From assembly GCA_903915655.1 (NCBI GenBank), contig CAIWTU010000157.1, positions 1-64,000 on the forward strand: a stretch of DNA of 64,000 bases, read 5' to 3'. Below are positions 52,201-62,019 of this stretch, in pieces. The notes under the pieces are model-generated. The model saw only the letters and a program-made list of their open reading frames with translations. It was not told the DNA's origin and did not search any database. The stretch is from an uncultured Geobacter sp. GTDB lineage: Bacteria; Desulfobacterota; Desulfuromonadia; Geobacterales; Geobacteraceae. A program made the translations under genes and the position numbers. Numbering within the stretch: position 1 is the stretch's first letter; every line of letters starts with the position of its first letter.

Positions 52201-54360
52201 TCAGTGGGATGATTCTACAGCTTCCGATCGGTTGACGGAGGGGGGATCGGCTTCCTTCGGAACAATTGCAGCTACAGGCTTTACCCCGTTATACAGGGCG
52301 TTGTAGATTTCCAGGTTCGTCAAAACCTTTTTTACATACTCGCGGGTTTCCGGGTAGGGTATGTTTTCAATGAATTCATCAGGCCGTGAAGCGTCTGAAA
52401 TCTTGAGCCAGCGCTCAACCGGGGTGGCGCCGGAGTTATAGGCAGCTACTGCCTGTATGAGATTGCCGTTAAAGCGTACAAGAAGATTTTTCAGATGCCT
52501 CACTCCGAGGCCGATATTCAGTTCGGGGGATGTCAACTGGGGTGTATCAGCTCCTTCAGATTTTACCTTTGCCAGCGATCTCGCAGTGGCCGGCATCAGT
52601 TGCATCAGGCCTACGGCGCCAACCGGGGAAAGGACTGTAGGGGAAAAACTGCTTTCCGCACGGATGATTGAATATGCGAGGCTCTCCGGTATCTCATGTT
52701 TGGCTGTATGGCTTACAATTGCGTCCCGATAAGGGATCGGGTAGCTGTATCCCCACGTTGAAAGAGTGTTCGGGCCAGCTTTCTGAACAGATATCAGAGC
52801 TGATCGGTAATCGCTGATCTCCCAGTAGAGCCGGGCAAGGTCGAGGAATCGGGAACTGGAGGCTCCTTTTATTCTAACCGCAGCAAGTTCCATTCTTGCC
52901 TCGTTGAACATTCCAAAGGATATGAGCGCCTTGACCCTTTTGTAACCGGAAGGCAAAGGGATTGACGAAACAGATGCACTGTCCAGGGCAGGTAACAACC
53001 CGATCCTCAACCCGGCCTCTTTTCTGAAGTGGAGGGAGTAGAAACCAAAAGGATATTCTTCCCTGAGCAGTTTAAACGCGGCGTTGGATCGTTCCCTCTC
53101 TCCTGAAGCTTCTTCTGATTTGCCGAGCCAGTAGAGAGCCTTTTCCCGGTAGGAGGCGTTGTCTAGGAGCCGTTTCAGTGATTCGGAGGCGCCCCTGAAA
53201 TCCCTGGAGAGGTAACGGGCCCATGATTTTTCCCATAGGGCTCTCGGTTTAAGGGTTGATGACGGATAGCGGTCTAATAGTCTATCGAGTAGACTCACTG
53301 CAGCAGACTTGTCTCCATGCCCCCGCCTGGACAAAGCTGCCTGCAACAGTGCGTCATCCGCAAGTTCCGAGCCGGGAAAGCCTTCTGCAAGTTTGAGATA
53401 TGTAGCGACGGCCCGGTCCTCCAGGCCTCTCTTCTCCTGTGTCCTTGCAAGCCAATAGGTCGCCTCGGTTGAAATCTCCCTGTCGGCCCCTTCGGCAAGT
53501 TCTGTAAAAAGATGTTCCGCCTTCCTGTACTCTCTTGACTTGAAGAGCGCCTGGGCAGACTTGAAGTCGAGTCTGGTCTTCATTTTTCCGGTCATGGTTT
53601 GCCTGGAAACAGCGTTAAGAGTTTCCATCGCCTGGCTGTACTTTCCCAGGGAGTAGAGGATGTTTCCCCGTTTTAACAGTTCTTCTGCCGTATAGGGGGG
53701 GACTGTGATCTGCTCGGCTTTAAGCCTCTGCAGGTTGGCCTCCGCGGCTGCGGCCACAGGCGAACCGGGGTGGTTGAGCCAGATGTTACGCAGTTCTGAT
53801 ACGGCCCTCTGCTTGTTCCCGAGCGCTTCCCGGGAGAGTGTTGCCTGCAGGGATGCTCTCAGTGCATCAGCACCCGATGGGTAGGTTTCTATGAAGGACT
53901 GGCTGGCGTCTAGTGCTCTCTGATACTCTTTTTTATTGAACAGATTGTCAGCGTAGAGTGAATTTGCCCCCCGCAAAAATCTGCTAGCGGGATAATTCCG
54001 TTTCAGTTTATCGAGCAGGGCCAGGGATTCCTCATAGCGGGATAGTCGCGATAGGGCATCGGCGCGATAGTAAAGAGTATAATCGGCAAGCAGTTCAAAA
54101 TCGTCAACAGATTTTGCAAGGTATTTCACCGTATCTTCCCAGTTTTCGAGTCGATATGAGGCAACGCCAAGCATGAAATTTCTGGTTGGACTGTCGGGTG
54201 ATTTCAGGGCGTTATCCCGAGCTACGATGTAGTTTTTGACTTTGAAAGCCTCTGCAAATTCTTTAAGACTTTGCTCTTTTAATGGCATAGTTGGTGCGCT
54301 GAAGGAAGAATGTTCAAGGAAAATAGTCAGCAGAAGTGTAATAATCAGGCGGAAATACAT
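52201..54360 (-). CDS. slt: Soluble lytic murein transglycosylase with TPR-like repeats
   Basis: 719 residues from ATG 54360 (GGAGCAG just upstream). N-terminal signal peptide (MYFRLIITLLLTIFLEHSSFSA). A long helical region of TPR-like repeats (residues 50-500; KNYIVARDNALKS, EESLALLDKLKRNYPAS) is followed by the catalytic SLT domain near residue 580: ESLAYSIIRAESSFSP with the catalytic Glu, GLMQLMPATA and AVAAYNSGATPVERW. Cleaves peptidoglycan with 1,6-anhydro product in the periplasm. In-frame starts farther upstream to 54447 lack a signal peptide. Confidence 0.93.
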   Translation of the reverse strand: MYFRLIITLLLTIFLEHSSFSAPTMPLKEQSLKEFAEAFKVKNYIVARDNALKSPDSPTRNFMLGVASYRLENWEDTVKYLAKSVDDFELLADYTLYYRADALSRLSRYEESLALLDKLKRNYPASRFLRGANSLYADNLFNKKEYQRALDASQSFIETYPSGADALRASLQATLSREALGNKQRAVSELRNIWLNHPGSPVAAAAEANLQRLKAEQITVPPYTAEELLKRGNILYSLGKYSQAMETLNAVSRQTMTGKMKTRLDFKSAQALFKSREYRKAEHLFTELAEGADREISTEATYWLARTQEKRGLEDRAVATYLKLAEGFPGSELADDALLQAALSRRGHGDKSAAVSLLDRLLDRYPSSTLKPRALWEKSWARYLSRDFRGASESLKRLLDNASYREKALYWLGKSEEASGERERSNAAFKLLREEYPFGFYSLHFRKEAGLRIGLLPALDSASVSSIPLPSGYKRVKALISFGMFNEARMELAAVRIKGASSSRFLDLARLYWEISDYRSALISVQKAGPNTLSTWGYSYPIPYRDAIVSHTAKHEIPESLAYSIIRAESSFSPTVLSPVGAVGLMQLMPATARSLAKVKSEGADTPQLTSPELNIGLGVRHLKNLLVRFNGNLIQAVAAYNSGATPVERWLKISDASRPDEFIENIPYPETREYVKKVLTNLEIYNALYNGVKPVAAIVPKEADPPSVNRSEAVESSH

Positions 54361-54648
54361 CGGCTGCTCCGATATTGCTTGTATGATTTGAAAGATATGA
54401 ATCAGTTTCCATACGAAAACCGAGTATGGGTTGACAAACAGAGTCACCGGAATAAATTAATATGCCGCGACATCCATAGCTGTGGTATATAGTAAACGTA
54501 ATGTTCCACAAAAAGCAAAGGTTTTCCTTAAGAACCGTAAATCCAGCTACGATATCGAAACAGTCTCCTCTCCCTTCTGGGGCTCTAAAGGGCCTTAAGC
54601 TAAAGATCGGTTGTCGGCAACCTTGGCCGTAAAAGAAAGAGAGCAATA

Positions 54649-56931
54649 ATGAAAAAACGGACAGAGGATATAACAGATTTTTTCCGGAATAAAGCGACTC
54701 ATCCCTTGACATTTGTAGAGCTCAACCGTCTGCTTGAAATTACCAGGAAAGAACGGGCAGAGTTCAAATCCGTTCTCGATGCAATGGTGGCTGCCGGCGA
54801 TCTTATAAAAACCAGTGGAGACAACTATGCTCTCCCGACCAGGCTCGACCTTGTAATCGGGCGCCTTTCGTGTCACCGGGATGGCTATGGTTTTGTGACT
54901 CCTGAGGAGGGGGGGGACGATATTTTCGTTCCTGCCAGGTATCTAAGGGAAAATATGCATGGTGACAGGGTTGCTGTACGCATTGAGTCGATTAAGGGCG
55001 AAGGGAAAAGAGAGGGAAGGATTGTTCGGACTCTGGAGCGTGGATGCTCCAGGCTGGTCGGAAGATTCGAGGCATCCAAGAACTTTGGATACCTGATCCC
55101 CGATGACCACCGCATAAATCATGATATCTACATCCCCCCTTCTGCCTACGGTGCAGCCGGCAGCGGGCAGGTGGTTGTTGCGGAAATAACGGCATACCCT
55201 GCCTCCCGGCGCAATCCGGAGGCGCGGGTTGTAGAGGTCCTCGGCTGGCCCGATGATCCCGAGGTGGAGGTTCAAACCATTCTCAGGAAATATGACCTCC
55301 CCGATCTCTTTTCAGCTGCGACCCTGGCGGAGGCGCGCGCCATACGACAAACCCTGTCAGATGCCGATTCGGAGGGGAGAGTCGACCTCCGGGGGAAAGT
55401 TACGGTGACCATTGACGGCGAGACGGCACGCGATTTTGACGACGCGGTATCGGTAAAAAGAGAGGCCGATGGTTTTGTACGGTTGTGGGTTTCCATCGCC
55501 GATGTCGCACACTATGTCAAACCTGGTTCTTCCCTTGATCAGGATGCCTACGCGCGCGGAACCTCGGTCTACTTCCCGGATCGCTGCATACCGATGCTTC
55601 CGGAGGAGCTCTCCACGGGGATATGTTCGCTCAATCCCGATGTAGACAGACTGACCATGACTGCCGAGATGCTGTTCGACTCTTTTGGCGAGATGCAGGA
55701 GACGGCCTTTTATCCAAGTATCATCAGGAGCGCTGCCAGGCTGACTTATACTATCGTCAGTGATTTTCTGGAGCAGAAAGGAGCTGGATCGGTGACAGGG
55801 GAGGCTGTATATGGTGCGGATCTGCTCCTGATGAAAGAACTGGCGTTGAGACTTAACGAAAAACGGAAAAAGCGTGGAAGCATCGATTTTGATCTGCCGG
55901 AACCGGAAATAGTACTCGATCTTGCAGGAAAGACCGAGGCGATATTGAAAGCGGAGAGAAATATTGCGCACAGGCTGATCGAAGAGTTCATGCTGGCAGC
56001 CAATGAGGCTGTTGCTCTACACATTACAGGCAAGGAAATTCCCTCCCTTTACCGGGTGCATGAGCATCCTGATGAGGTAAAACTCCAGGATTTTATGGAA
56101 TTCATCTTTAACTTCGGTTATGAATTCAAGACCTCGGGGGGGAGGGTGGAGCCAAGGGATCTGCAGCGTCTCCTGGAGCAGGCGGAAGGTAAACCAGAAG
56201 AAAAAATGCTGAACAAGGTACTGCTCCGCTGTATGAAACAGGCGCGGTATTCGGTAGAAAATCTTGGACACTTCGGACTGGCTGCTCCATGCTATACCCA
56301 CTTCACTTCTCCCATCCGCCGTTATCCGGATCTGGTGGTCCATCGGATTCTGAAAGCTATTGTAACAAAGAACTTAAAGAAGAGAAGAGTCGATCAACTC
56401 GCAGCGACCCTTCCGGAAGTGGCTGGCCACACCAGTAAAAGGGAGCGGGTGGCTATGGAAGCGGAGCGGGAGATCACCGAACTGAAAAAGTTGCAGTTTA
56501 TGCAAAACAAGATCGGGGAGGAATTTGACGGTTTTGTTACCGGTGTGACCTCGTTCGGATTTTTTGTGGAACTGGCGGAGTTTTTTGTGGAAGGATTGGT
56601 TCATCTCTCTACACTACGGAGGGATTTCTATCACTACGTCGAAAAACAGCATTCGCTGGTCGGCGAAAATACCCGTGAAACATTCCGTATCGGTGATACT
56701 GTCAGGGTGCTGGTGGCTAACGTCAGCCTGGAAAAAAAACAGATCGACTTTACGCTGCTTGACAGTAAGGCGAGGCGCGGCTGCGGAACGAAAAAAACTG
56801 CCGGGGAGGCGCAAGGAGCCGTTGTTAATAAAAAGCCTTCCGCAAAAATCAGTCGTGGAGTAAAAAGAAACCCTTCCGGTGGAAAGGGGGCAACCCGATC
56901 AAAGCGAGGCGTCCCAAGGGGGAAGCGATGA
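54649..56931 (+). CDS. rnr: Ribonuclease R (RNB-family 3'-5' exoribonuclease)
   Basis: 760 residues. N-terminal winged-helix region (residues 1-70, RTEDITDFFRNKATHPLTF), two cold-shock domains (GRLSCHRDGYGFVTPEEGGDDIFV; RLVGRFEASKNFGYLIPDD), the RNB catalytic domain with acidic DFDDAVS near residue 265, DRCIPMLPEELS, and an S1 domain (FDGFVTGVTSFGFFVEL). The C-terminus is a basic, Lys/Arg-rich tail of about 50 residues. Degrades structured RNA. ATG follows AGAGAGCAATA. The 200-bp divergent gap to slt shows no clear promoter. Confidence 0.96.
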   Translation: MKKRTEDITDFFRNKATHPLTFVELNRLLEITRKERAEFKSVLDAMVAAGDLIKTSGDNYALPTRLDLVIGRLSCHRDGYGFVTPEEGGDDIFVPARYLRENMHGDRVAVRIESIKGEGKREGRIVRTLERGCSRLVGRFEASKNFGYLIPDDHRINHDIYIPPSAYGAAGSGQVVVAEITAYPASRRNPEARVVEVLGWPDDPEVEVQTILRKYDLPDLFSAATLAEARAIRQTLSDADSEGRVDLRGKVTVTIDGETARDFDDAVSVKREADGFVRLWVSIADVAHYVKPGSSLDQDAYARGTSVYFPDRCIPMLPEELSTGICSLNPDVDRLTMTAEMLFDSFGEMQETAFYPSIIRSAARLTYTIVSDFLEQKGAGSVTGEAVYGADLLLMKELALRLNEKRKKRGSIDFDLPEPEIVLDLAGKTEAILKAERNIAHRLIEEFMLAANEAVALHITGKEIPSLYRVHEHPDEVKLQDFMEFIFNFGYEFKTSGGRVEPRDLQRLLEQAEGKPEEKMLNKVLLRCMKQARYSVENLGHFGLAAPCYTHFTSPIRRYPDLVVHRILKAIVTKNLKKRRVDQLAATLPEVAGHTSKRERVAMEAEREITELKKLQFMQNKIGEEFDGFVTGVTSFGFFVELAEFFVEGLVHLSTLRRDFYHYVEKQHSLVGENTRETFRIGDTVRVLVANVSLEKKQIDFTLLDSKARRGCGTKKTAGEAQGAVVNKKPSAKISRGVKRNPSGGKGATRSKRGVPRGKR

Positions 56932-57067
56932 AGCGCGAAAGCGGTTGCGAACGTTTCACCTGCTATGTTAAGCTTGACGCAGGTTCGTTTTCAGCATGAA
57001 GTCAACAATAAATAGTTTCTCATCCGGAGTTTCAAATGGGCACTTCTGAATAGGAAATCAAGACTAT

Positions 57068-57907
57068 ATGGAAAACCAGAAAACCGCGCCGTTCATGGAA
57101 CACCTGGTGGAATTGCGCAAAAGGCTTATTGTTGTATCCATTGCAGTTTTTATCGGTATGGGAGTAGCTTGGAATTTTTCCGGTTATATCCTCTCTTTTA
57201 TAGAAAAGCCTTTGACCGGACGGACATATCTTACCGATCTGAAAAAGAGTGTCTATCAGGAAGTAAAAAGACGCTATCCTGCAAAGTACAAACGTTACGA
57301 CCTTGGAAAAGATGTCGCTGCCGCCGTCAAGGACCGACAGCTGAACTACAGTGCGCCGCTTGAACCCTTCTTTGTCCAGTGCAAAATCTCGATTATAGCC
57401 GGGTTCATTCTGGTTCTGCCGGTGGTTTTTTATCAGGTCTGGCTCTTTGTTTCCCCCGGATTGACGCAGAAGGAAAGGCGTATGGTTGTACCTTTCATAA
57501 CAGCGACCACAATAAGTTTTTGTGTTGGGGCCTTTTTCTTTCTAATGATTATATGGCCGGTCATAATCAATTTTTCTCTTTCCTACGAGGCCGAAGGTCT
57601 AAGGAGCTGGTTCAACCTGACAGCGTATGTCAACTTCTGTATGCGTTTGATCCTGATTTTCGGGCTTATCTTCGAGCTGCCGGTATTATCCCTCCTCCTT
57701 TCCCGCTTTGGTCTTCTGACGGTAAACCTTCTGGCGAAAAATCGCAAATACGCCGTTCTGGCAAGCGCCGTTATTGCCGCCTTTCATGCGGACCTAATTA
57801 CCATGTTTGTTGTCATGCTTCCGCTTTACTGCATGTACGAGGTGAGTATCCTTGTCGTATATCTTTTCGGCAAGAAAAAACGTTCCGAATCCCCGGCACA
57901 GGCGTAA
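57068..57907 (+). CDS. tatC: Sec-independent protein translocase subunit TatC, with loop insertion
   Basis: 279 residues. HLVELRKRL at the N-terminus and FYQVWLFVSPGLTQKERR identify TatC, and six membrane helices can be counted. The first periplasmic loop (residues 50-95) carries about 35 extra residues, strongly basic (DLKKSVYQEVKRRYPAKYKRYD), compared with E. coli TatC. No TatA/B gene is near. A promoter is not clear; 136 bp separate it from rnr. Confidence 0.92.
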   Translation: MENQKTAPFMEHLVELRKRLIVVSIAVFIGMGVAWNFSGYILSFIEKPLTGRTYLTDLKKSVYQEVKRRYPAKYKRYDLGKDVAAAVKDRQLNYSAPLEPFFVQCKISIIAGFILVLPVVFYQVWLFVSPGLTQKERRMVVPFITATTISFCVGAFFFLMIIWPVIINFSLSYEAEGLRSWFNLTAYVNFCMRLILIFGLIFELPVLSLLLSRFGLLTVNLLAKNRKYAVLASAVIAAFHADLITMFVVMLPLYCMYEVSILVVYLFGKKKRSESPAQA

Positions 57908-57908
57908 T

Positions 57909-58862
57909 ATGAAAATAATCAGGAACGTTGAAGAGATACCGGCTAAACTTTTGAATCCTGCGGTGACCATCGGGAACTTTGACGGGGTGCATCTCGGTCA
58001 CCGGGAGATATTCAGGCGGGTAAAGAAGAGCGCAGCCGAACTCGTCGGAGATTCGGTGGTCATAACCTTCATTCCTCATCCCCTGAAGGTATTGGCGCCC
58101 GACAGAGGCTTCAGACTGATTACTACCTATGAAGAAAAGGAAAGATTGATAGAGGCGTCAGGGGTCGGGTATCTCGTTACGATACCCTTCACCAGAGAAT
58201 TTGCCGCCGTTTCAGCGGAAGCATTTGTCAGGGATATCCTTCTCCAGAAGATCGGAATGAAGAAGCTGATTATCGGTTATGACTATGCATTTGGCCGTAA
58301 CAGGGAAGGGGATGTCACCCTGTTGCGCCGCCTCGGAAGCGAATACGATTTTACCGTGGAGATGCTTGACCAGATTGGAAACGGTGAAACCAGCTTCAGC
58401 AGCAGCGCTGTTCGTACATTGATCGAGGATGGTGAGGTGGAGAAGGTCGTACCTTTCCTGGGCAGATATTTTTCCGTCAAGGGGGGGGTTGTCCATGGCC
58501 TGAACCGTGGCAGCCGACTCGGGTTTCCTACTGCGAATATTGACGCAGTCGAGGAACTCCTTCCGAAGGAAGGTGTCTATGCGGTTAAAGTCTCTTATGC
58601 CGACAGGAATTTTGACGGTGTCTGTAATATAGGTTTTAACCCTACCTTCGATAGTCGGAAGCTTACCGTCGAGGTGAATATTTTCGATTTCGACGGTGAC
58701 CTGTACGGTAAGGAATTAAAGGTTCATTTTGTAAAAAGGGTACGTGGAGATGTCAAGTTCTCGAACGTAGATGCACTGAAAGAGGCTATTGCCAGTGATG
58801 TCGCCTTTTGCCGGGGGGTTCTGTCCGGAATTTCTCTCCTGGAATACCATGAAAAAGGCTAA
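57909..58862 (+). CDS. ribF: Bifunctional riboflavin kinase / FAD synthetase
   Basis: 317 residues from ATG 57909, 1 bp after the tatC stop. N-terminal FAD synthetase domain: AVTIGNFDGVHLGH near residue 20, GYDYAFGRNREGD and SSSAVR. C-terminal riboflavin kinase: GLNRGSRLGFPTANI and GVCNIGFNPTF. Converts riboflavin to FMN and FAD. Overlaps the next gene by 14 nt. Confidence 0.97.
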   Translation: MKIIRNVEEIPAKLLNPAVTIGNFDGVHLGHREIFRRVKKSAAELVGDSVVITFIPHPLKVLAPDRGFRLITTYEEKERLIEASGVGYLVTIPFTREFAAVSAEAFVRDILLQKIGMKKLIIGYDYAFGRNREGDVTLLRRLGSEYDFTVEMLDQIGNGETSFSSSAVRTLIEDGEVEKVVPFLGRYFSVKGGVVHGLNRGSRLGFPTANIDAVEELLPKEGVYAVKVSYADRNFDGVCNIGFNPTFDSRKLTVEVNIFDFDGDLYGKELKVHFVKRVRGDVKFSNVDALKEAIASDVAFCRGVLSGISLLEYHEKG

Positions 58863-59886
58863 CGTCCTCCAGATGTTAAAATTTGCCGGATGCGACAAGC
58901 GGTTATGGCTTGGTTTAGGCGTCAGCCTTTTGCTCCTCTTTATCCTCTTCCGCCGGATTAATTACGGTCGCTTGCTTGCGGCGTTTTCCGAAATGGATTA
59001 TCGCTATCTCCTTGTTTCGGTTCTCTTCACCCTTATCGGTTATTTTTTGCGGGCCGTCCGCTGGAAGTTGCTCCTGACGCCGCTCAAAGACCCGGGAATG
59101 CGCAACGTTTTTTCCGCCACCATTATCGGCTATATGGCCAATAATCTGCTGCCGGCCAGGCTTGGCGAATTTGTCCGGGCCTATATCCTCGGAGAAAGGG
59201 AGCAGATCGATAAGAGCGCCGTTTTGGCGACACTTGTTATGGACCGACTGTTTGACGGTTTTTCGGTGTTGTTGCTGCTCGTTATTGCCCTTTTTACCAT
59301 CAAATTGCCGAATGGGGGGGAAGAAGCGCAGAAATACCTTGAATATGGCGGGTACGCAACCCTTCTTGCCTCTCTTATCGTGGTGCTCTTTCTCGCTGTA
59401 ATGAAAAAATATCCGCTCTGGACGATGAACAGTCTTGCCCGATTGCTGAAGCCGTTACCGACCAGATTTACGGCAAAGGTTATCCCGTTGTCGGTTTCTT
59501 TTATTGAAGGAATCCGTTTCCCTTCCTCACCTCTACAGATGACGCTCCTTTTGATCACATCAATCCTTGTCTGGGCGCAGGCAGTCTGGACTCTGGATCT
59601 GACGCTCCAGGCCTTCAGTATCGATCTTCCCGTAACGGCGGTTATTATTGTCCTCTTGTTCCTGGTCCTTGCGGTGATGGTGCCCGCTTCGCCAGGTTCT
59701 GTCGGTACTTTCCATGCAGCCTGTGTCTACGGTCTCATGGCGTACGGCCTGCCGAAGGAGAAGGCGCTCAGTGTTGCCCTTATGGTGCACGGTATTAATT
59801 TCTTCCCGGTAATTTTTCTGGGTCTCTATTACCTGTTAAAAGAAAATAGTTCCATCCTGGATCTGAAAGCAAATTTATCACCGTAG
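58849..59886 (+). CDS. Flippase-like membrane protein (UPF0104/YbhN family)
   Basis: 345 residues from ATG 58849. About eight membrane helices; the family signature GYMANNLLPARLGEFVRAYILGE near residues 85-110 and VPASPGSVGTFHA near 280 are clear. Relatives include AglD and the membrane domain of lysyl-phosphatidylglycerol synthases; proposed to flip lipids or glycolipids. Overlaps ribF and is 10 bp before a membrane glycosyltransferase-like gene, which supports an envelope-glycan role. Confidence 0.88.
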   Translation: MKKANVLQMLKFAGCDKRLWLGLGVSLLLLFILFRRINYGRLLAAFSEMDYRYLLVSVLFTLIGYFLRAVRWKLLLTPLKDPGMRNVFSATIIGYMANNLLPARLGEFVRAYILGEREQIDKSAVLATLVMDRLFDGFSVLLLLVIALFTIKLPNGGEEAQKYLEYGGYATLLASLIVVLFLAVMKKYPLWTMNSLARLLKPLPTRFTAKVIPLSVSFIEGIRFPSSPLQMTLLLITSILVWAQAVWTLDLTLQAFSIDLPVTAVIIVLLFLVLAVMVPASPGSVGTFHAACVYGLMAYGLPKEKALSVALMVHGINFFPVIFLGLYYLLKENSSILDLKANLSP

Positions 59887-59896
59887 GGGTTTTTCT

Positions 59897-61780
59897 TTGA
59901 AAGAGGGTAGGTTGCCGTTAAAAATCGATATCTTTGCGCTTTTGTCCATTGTTATCCCGTTTGCCATTTATCTTTTAACTCTGGCGCCATCGGTAACTTT
60001 CTTTGACAGTGGCGAGTTCATAACTGCAATCCAAGCTCTCGGTTCCCCGCACTCACCCGGTTACCCCCTTTTTGTTCAATATGCCAAGCCTTTTACCTGG
60101 CTGCCGTTCGGCAATATTGCATACCGTGTTAATATTGCGACGGCTATTTCCGCTGCTCTTGCCTCTTTTGGTGTCTATCTGCTGGTCAGACAGCTACTGG
60201 ATGAAGGGGAATCGGCGCCAGCTGATAAATTTTCTTTTTATCTGGATAAATCGACAGCCCTCTCCGCCGCATTAACTTTTGCCTTTTCAGCCCGACTCTG
60301 GCTGCAGTCGAACCATGATAAGCCATATCCGCTCTTCGCATTTCTAACAGCGTTGATTTTTTACCTCTTGTTCCTCTACAGAAAAAAATATCGGCAAGGT
60401 GTCGAATCTCCGGCTTTCATCTATCTTGCGGCCTTTCTCTGTGGTTTAGCTTTTGGCGCCCACCAGAGCATGCTTTTGTTCCTCCCCTGTTTTGCATTTC
60501 TTCTCCTCTCATTAGACATTCGCCTCATTTCCAGGTTTAAAGAGCAGATACTGGCCGGCTCTTTTTTTCTGCTCGGATTTTCCGTTTACCTCTACCTGCC
60601 GATCAGGGCAACCAGAAATCCGCTTCTCAACTGGGGAGACCCTGCGACTGCAACCCGGTTTCTCTGGCATTTCCTCCGTAAGGGGTACCCCGCTGAAATG
60701 GTGGAGAGAGATTTATCCCTCCTATTTAAACAGCTTGCCGCCTTTAATATTATTCGCGAATTTACTATTGCCGGATTTTTGATACTCTTGATTGGTATCT
60801 TTGTTTATGCAAAGACGAGACGACATGAGATAATTGCCTATGTCATTGCCATCTGCACGTTTCTTGCGGTACTGGTTGGTTACCAGAATACTGCCGCCGA
60901 AATGATATTTTTAACCGAGGAGTTTTTTACCCCGCTTTACCTTTTAACGGCGGTATTCATCGGACTGGGCCTCTATCACCTGGTGAAATTTGTGATACTG
61001 AAGCTGAAGTTTATCAGCTATCAGGGATTCAAAACCAGGTTGCTTGCCTCTATTGCGCTTCTTCTCCTTCCGGTGACTCTCTGTGCGATGAATTACTATG
61101 AAAATGACCAGCATGACAACTACATTGCCTATGATTATGCGAACAATACGTTTCGTTCTCTCTCGGATGATGCGGTTCTCTTTACCTGGGGGGATAGCGG
61201 CGCCTTTCCTCTCTGGTATTTGCAGGGGGTGGAAAGAATGCGGGAAGATCTGCTCCTCCTCCATACTCCCCACCTTTCATTCAAATGGTACCTTGATGCA
61301 TTTCCGGATATATTTCGCACCAGCCTGTTGCGGTCAGGGTCTCTCGATCAGTCGGCGCCCGACCTTCTCCGGGTCGCAATTGCGGAGCAGATGAACAAAA
61401 GACCGGTTTTTGTTGATTTTTCTACTAAATATTCTGTAAAGTTGGATAGTTATCGGTTGCGGGAGAGTGGAATATGTTACAAGGTCGAAAAAGGGGAAGG
61501 AGGCTCTCCTTTACCTCCGGAAAGTTCCGTCCGGCGTCTTTACACAAACAGAGGACTTGCCGGTGATTCCTGTTCCTTTCGAGACCTGGATACCGGGAAG
61601 GCCGTTCTCATATATGCAATCAGCCAGATGAATGCCGGCGAAACGCTTCTTTCCCTCGGAAGGGTGCCGGAAGGTTATGCCGAGCTGAAGAGGGCAGTGG
61701 AAATTGCCCCGTGGTTGCAGGCGCAGGTACGGCAAATCAAGTCGAGAGTTGGTAAAAAGAGTGAAACAGTGAAACAGTGA
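59897..61780 (+). CDS. DUF2723 membrane protein with TPR-like end (possible O-mannosyltransferase-type)
   Basis: 627 residues from TTG 59897 (AGGGG 8 nt upstream). N-terminal helices with PSVTFFDSGEFITAIQALGSPHSPGYPLF, the conserved DUF2723 start with acidic D/E in the first loop, resembling GT-C glycosyltransferases. About ten helices to residue 400, then a soluble domain (TWGDSGAFPLWYLQGV) and a short TPR-like end (NAGETLLSLGRVPEGYAELKRAVEIAP). The last codons, SETVKQ and stop, fall in an octamer repeat. With the neighbouring flippase-like protein it may glycosylate exported proteins; unproven. Confidence 0.85.
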   Translation: MKEGRLPLKIDIFALLSIVIPFAIYLLTLAPSVTFFDSGEFITAIQALGSPHSPGYPLFVQYAKPFTWLPFGNIAYRVNIATAISAALASFGVYLLVRQLLDEGESAPADKFSFYLDKSTALSAALTFAFSARLWLQSNHDKPYPLFAFLTALIFYLLFLYRKKYRQGVESPAFIYLAAFLCGLAFGAHQSMLLFLPCFAFLLLSLDIRLISRFKEQILAGSFFLLGFSVYLYLPIRATRNPLLNWGDPATATRFLWHFLRKGYPAEMVERDLSLLFKQLAAFNIIREFTIAGFLILLIGIFVYAKTRRHEIIAYVIAICTFLAVLVGYQNTAAEMIFLTEEFFTPLYLLTAVFIGLGLYHLVKFVILKLKFISYQGFKTRLLASIALLLLPVTLCAMNYYENDQHDNYIAYDYANNTFRSLSDDAVLFTWGDSGAFPLWYLQGVERMREDLLLLHTPHLSFKWYLDAFPDIFRTSLLRSGSLDQSAPDLLRVAIAEQMNKRPVFVDFSTKYSVKLDSYRLRESGICYKVEKGEGGSPLPPESSVRRLYTNRGLAGDSCSFRDLDTGKAVLIYAISQMNAGETLLSLGRVPEGYAELKRAVEIAPWLQAQVRQIKSRVGKKSETVKQ

Positions 61781-61832
61781 AACAGTTGAAAAGTTGAAAA
61801 GTTGAAAAGTTGAAAAGTTGAAAAGTTGAAGA
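61761..61832 (+). repeat. Octamer tandem repeat at the gene end
   Basis: Nine 8-bp units: GTGAAACA three times, GTTGAAAA five times, then GTTGAAGA. It spans the stop codon of the DUF2723 gene (TGA 61778-61780). Isolated related units recur at 61904-61918, beyond the hairpin element. Confidence 0.9.
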
Positions 61833-61834
61833 TT

Positions 61835-61898
61835 CTCTTGCAAATCCTCATAAAAGTCCCCTCCCATCAAGGGAGAAGGAGTGACTTTTTGCGAGTGC
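61835..61898. repeat. Dispersed hairpin element, copy 2
   Basis: Begins CTCTTGCAAATCCTCATAAA and ends TTTTTGCGAGTGC; core has AAAGTCCCCTCCC and GGGAGAAGGAGTGACTT. It matches copy 1 read in the minus sense (TCGCAAATTCTCA.AAAAGTCCCCTCCC). The tandem GAAACA units on both sides suggest insertion in the repeat array. Confidence 0.6.
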
Positions 61899-62019
61899 AT
61901 CATTGAAACAGTGAAACAGAGGTCTCTTTTAACTTTATACAGGATAAAAACTGATCCTTTACTCTGTTCAGGATGACAAATCGGAATATTTATAATAGCC
62001 TCGGCCTGCAAGGATAGAT

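Noticed and set aside
52094-52306. Open frame after ribE
   Set aside because: Overlaps ribE and slt ends, no ribosome site and no recognisable peptide.
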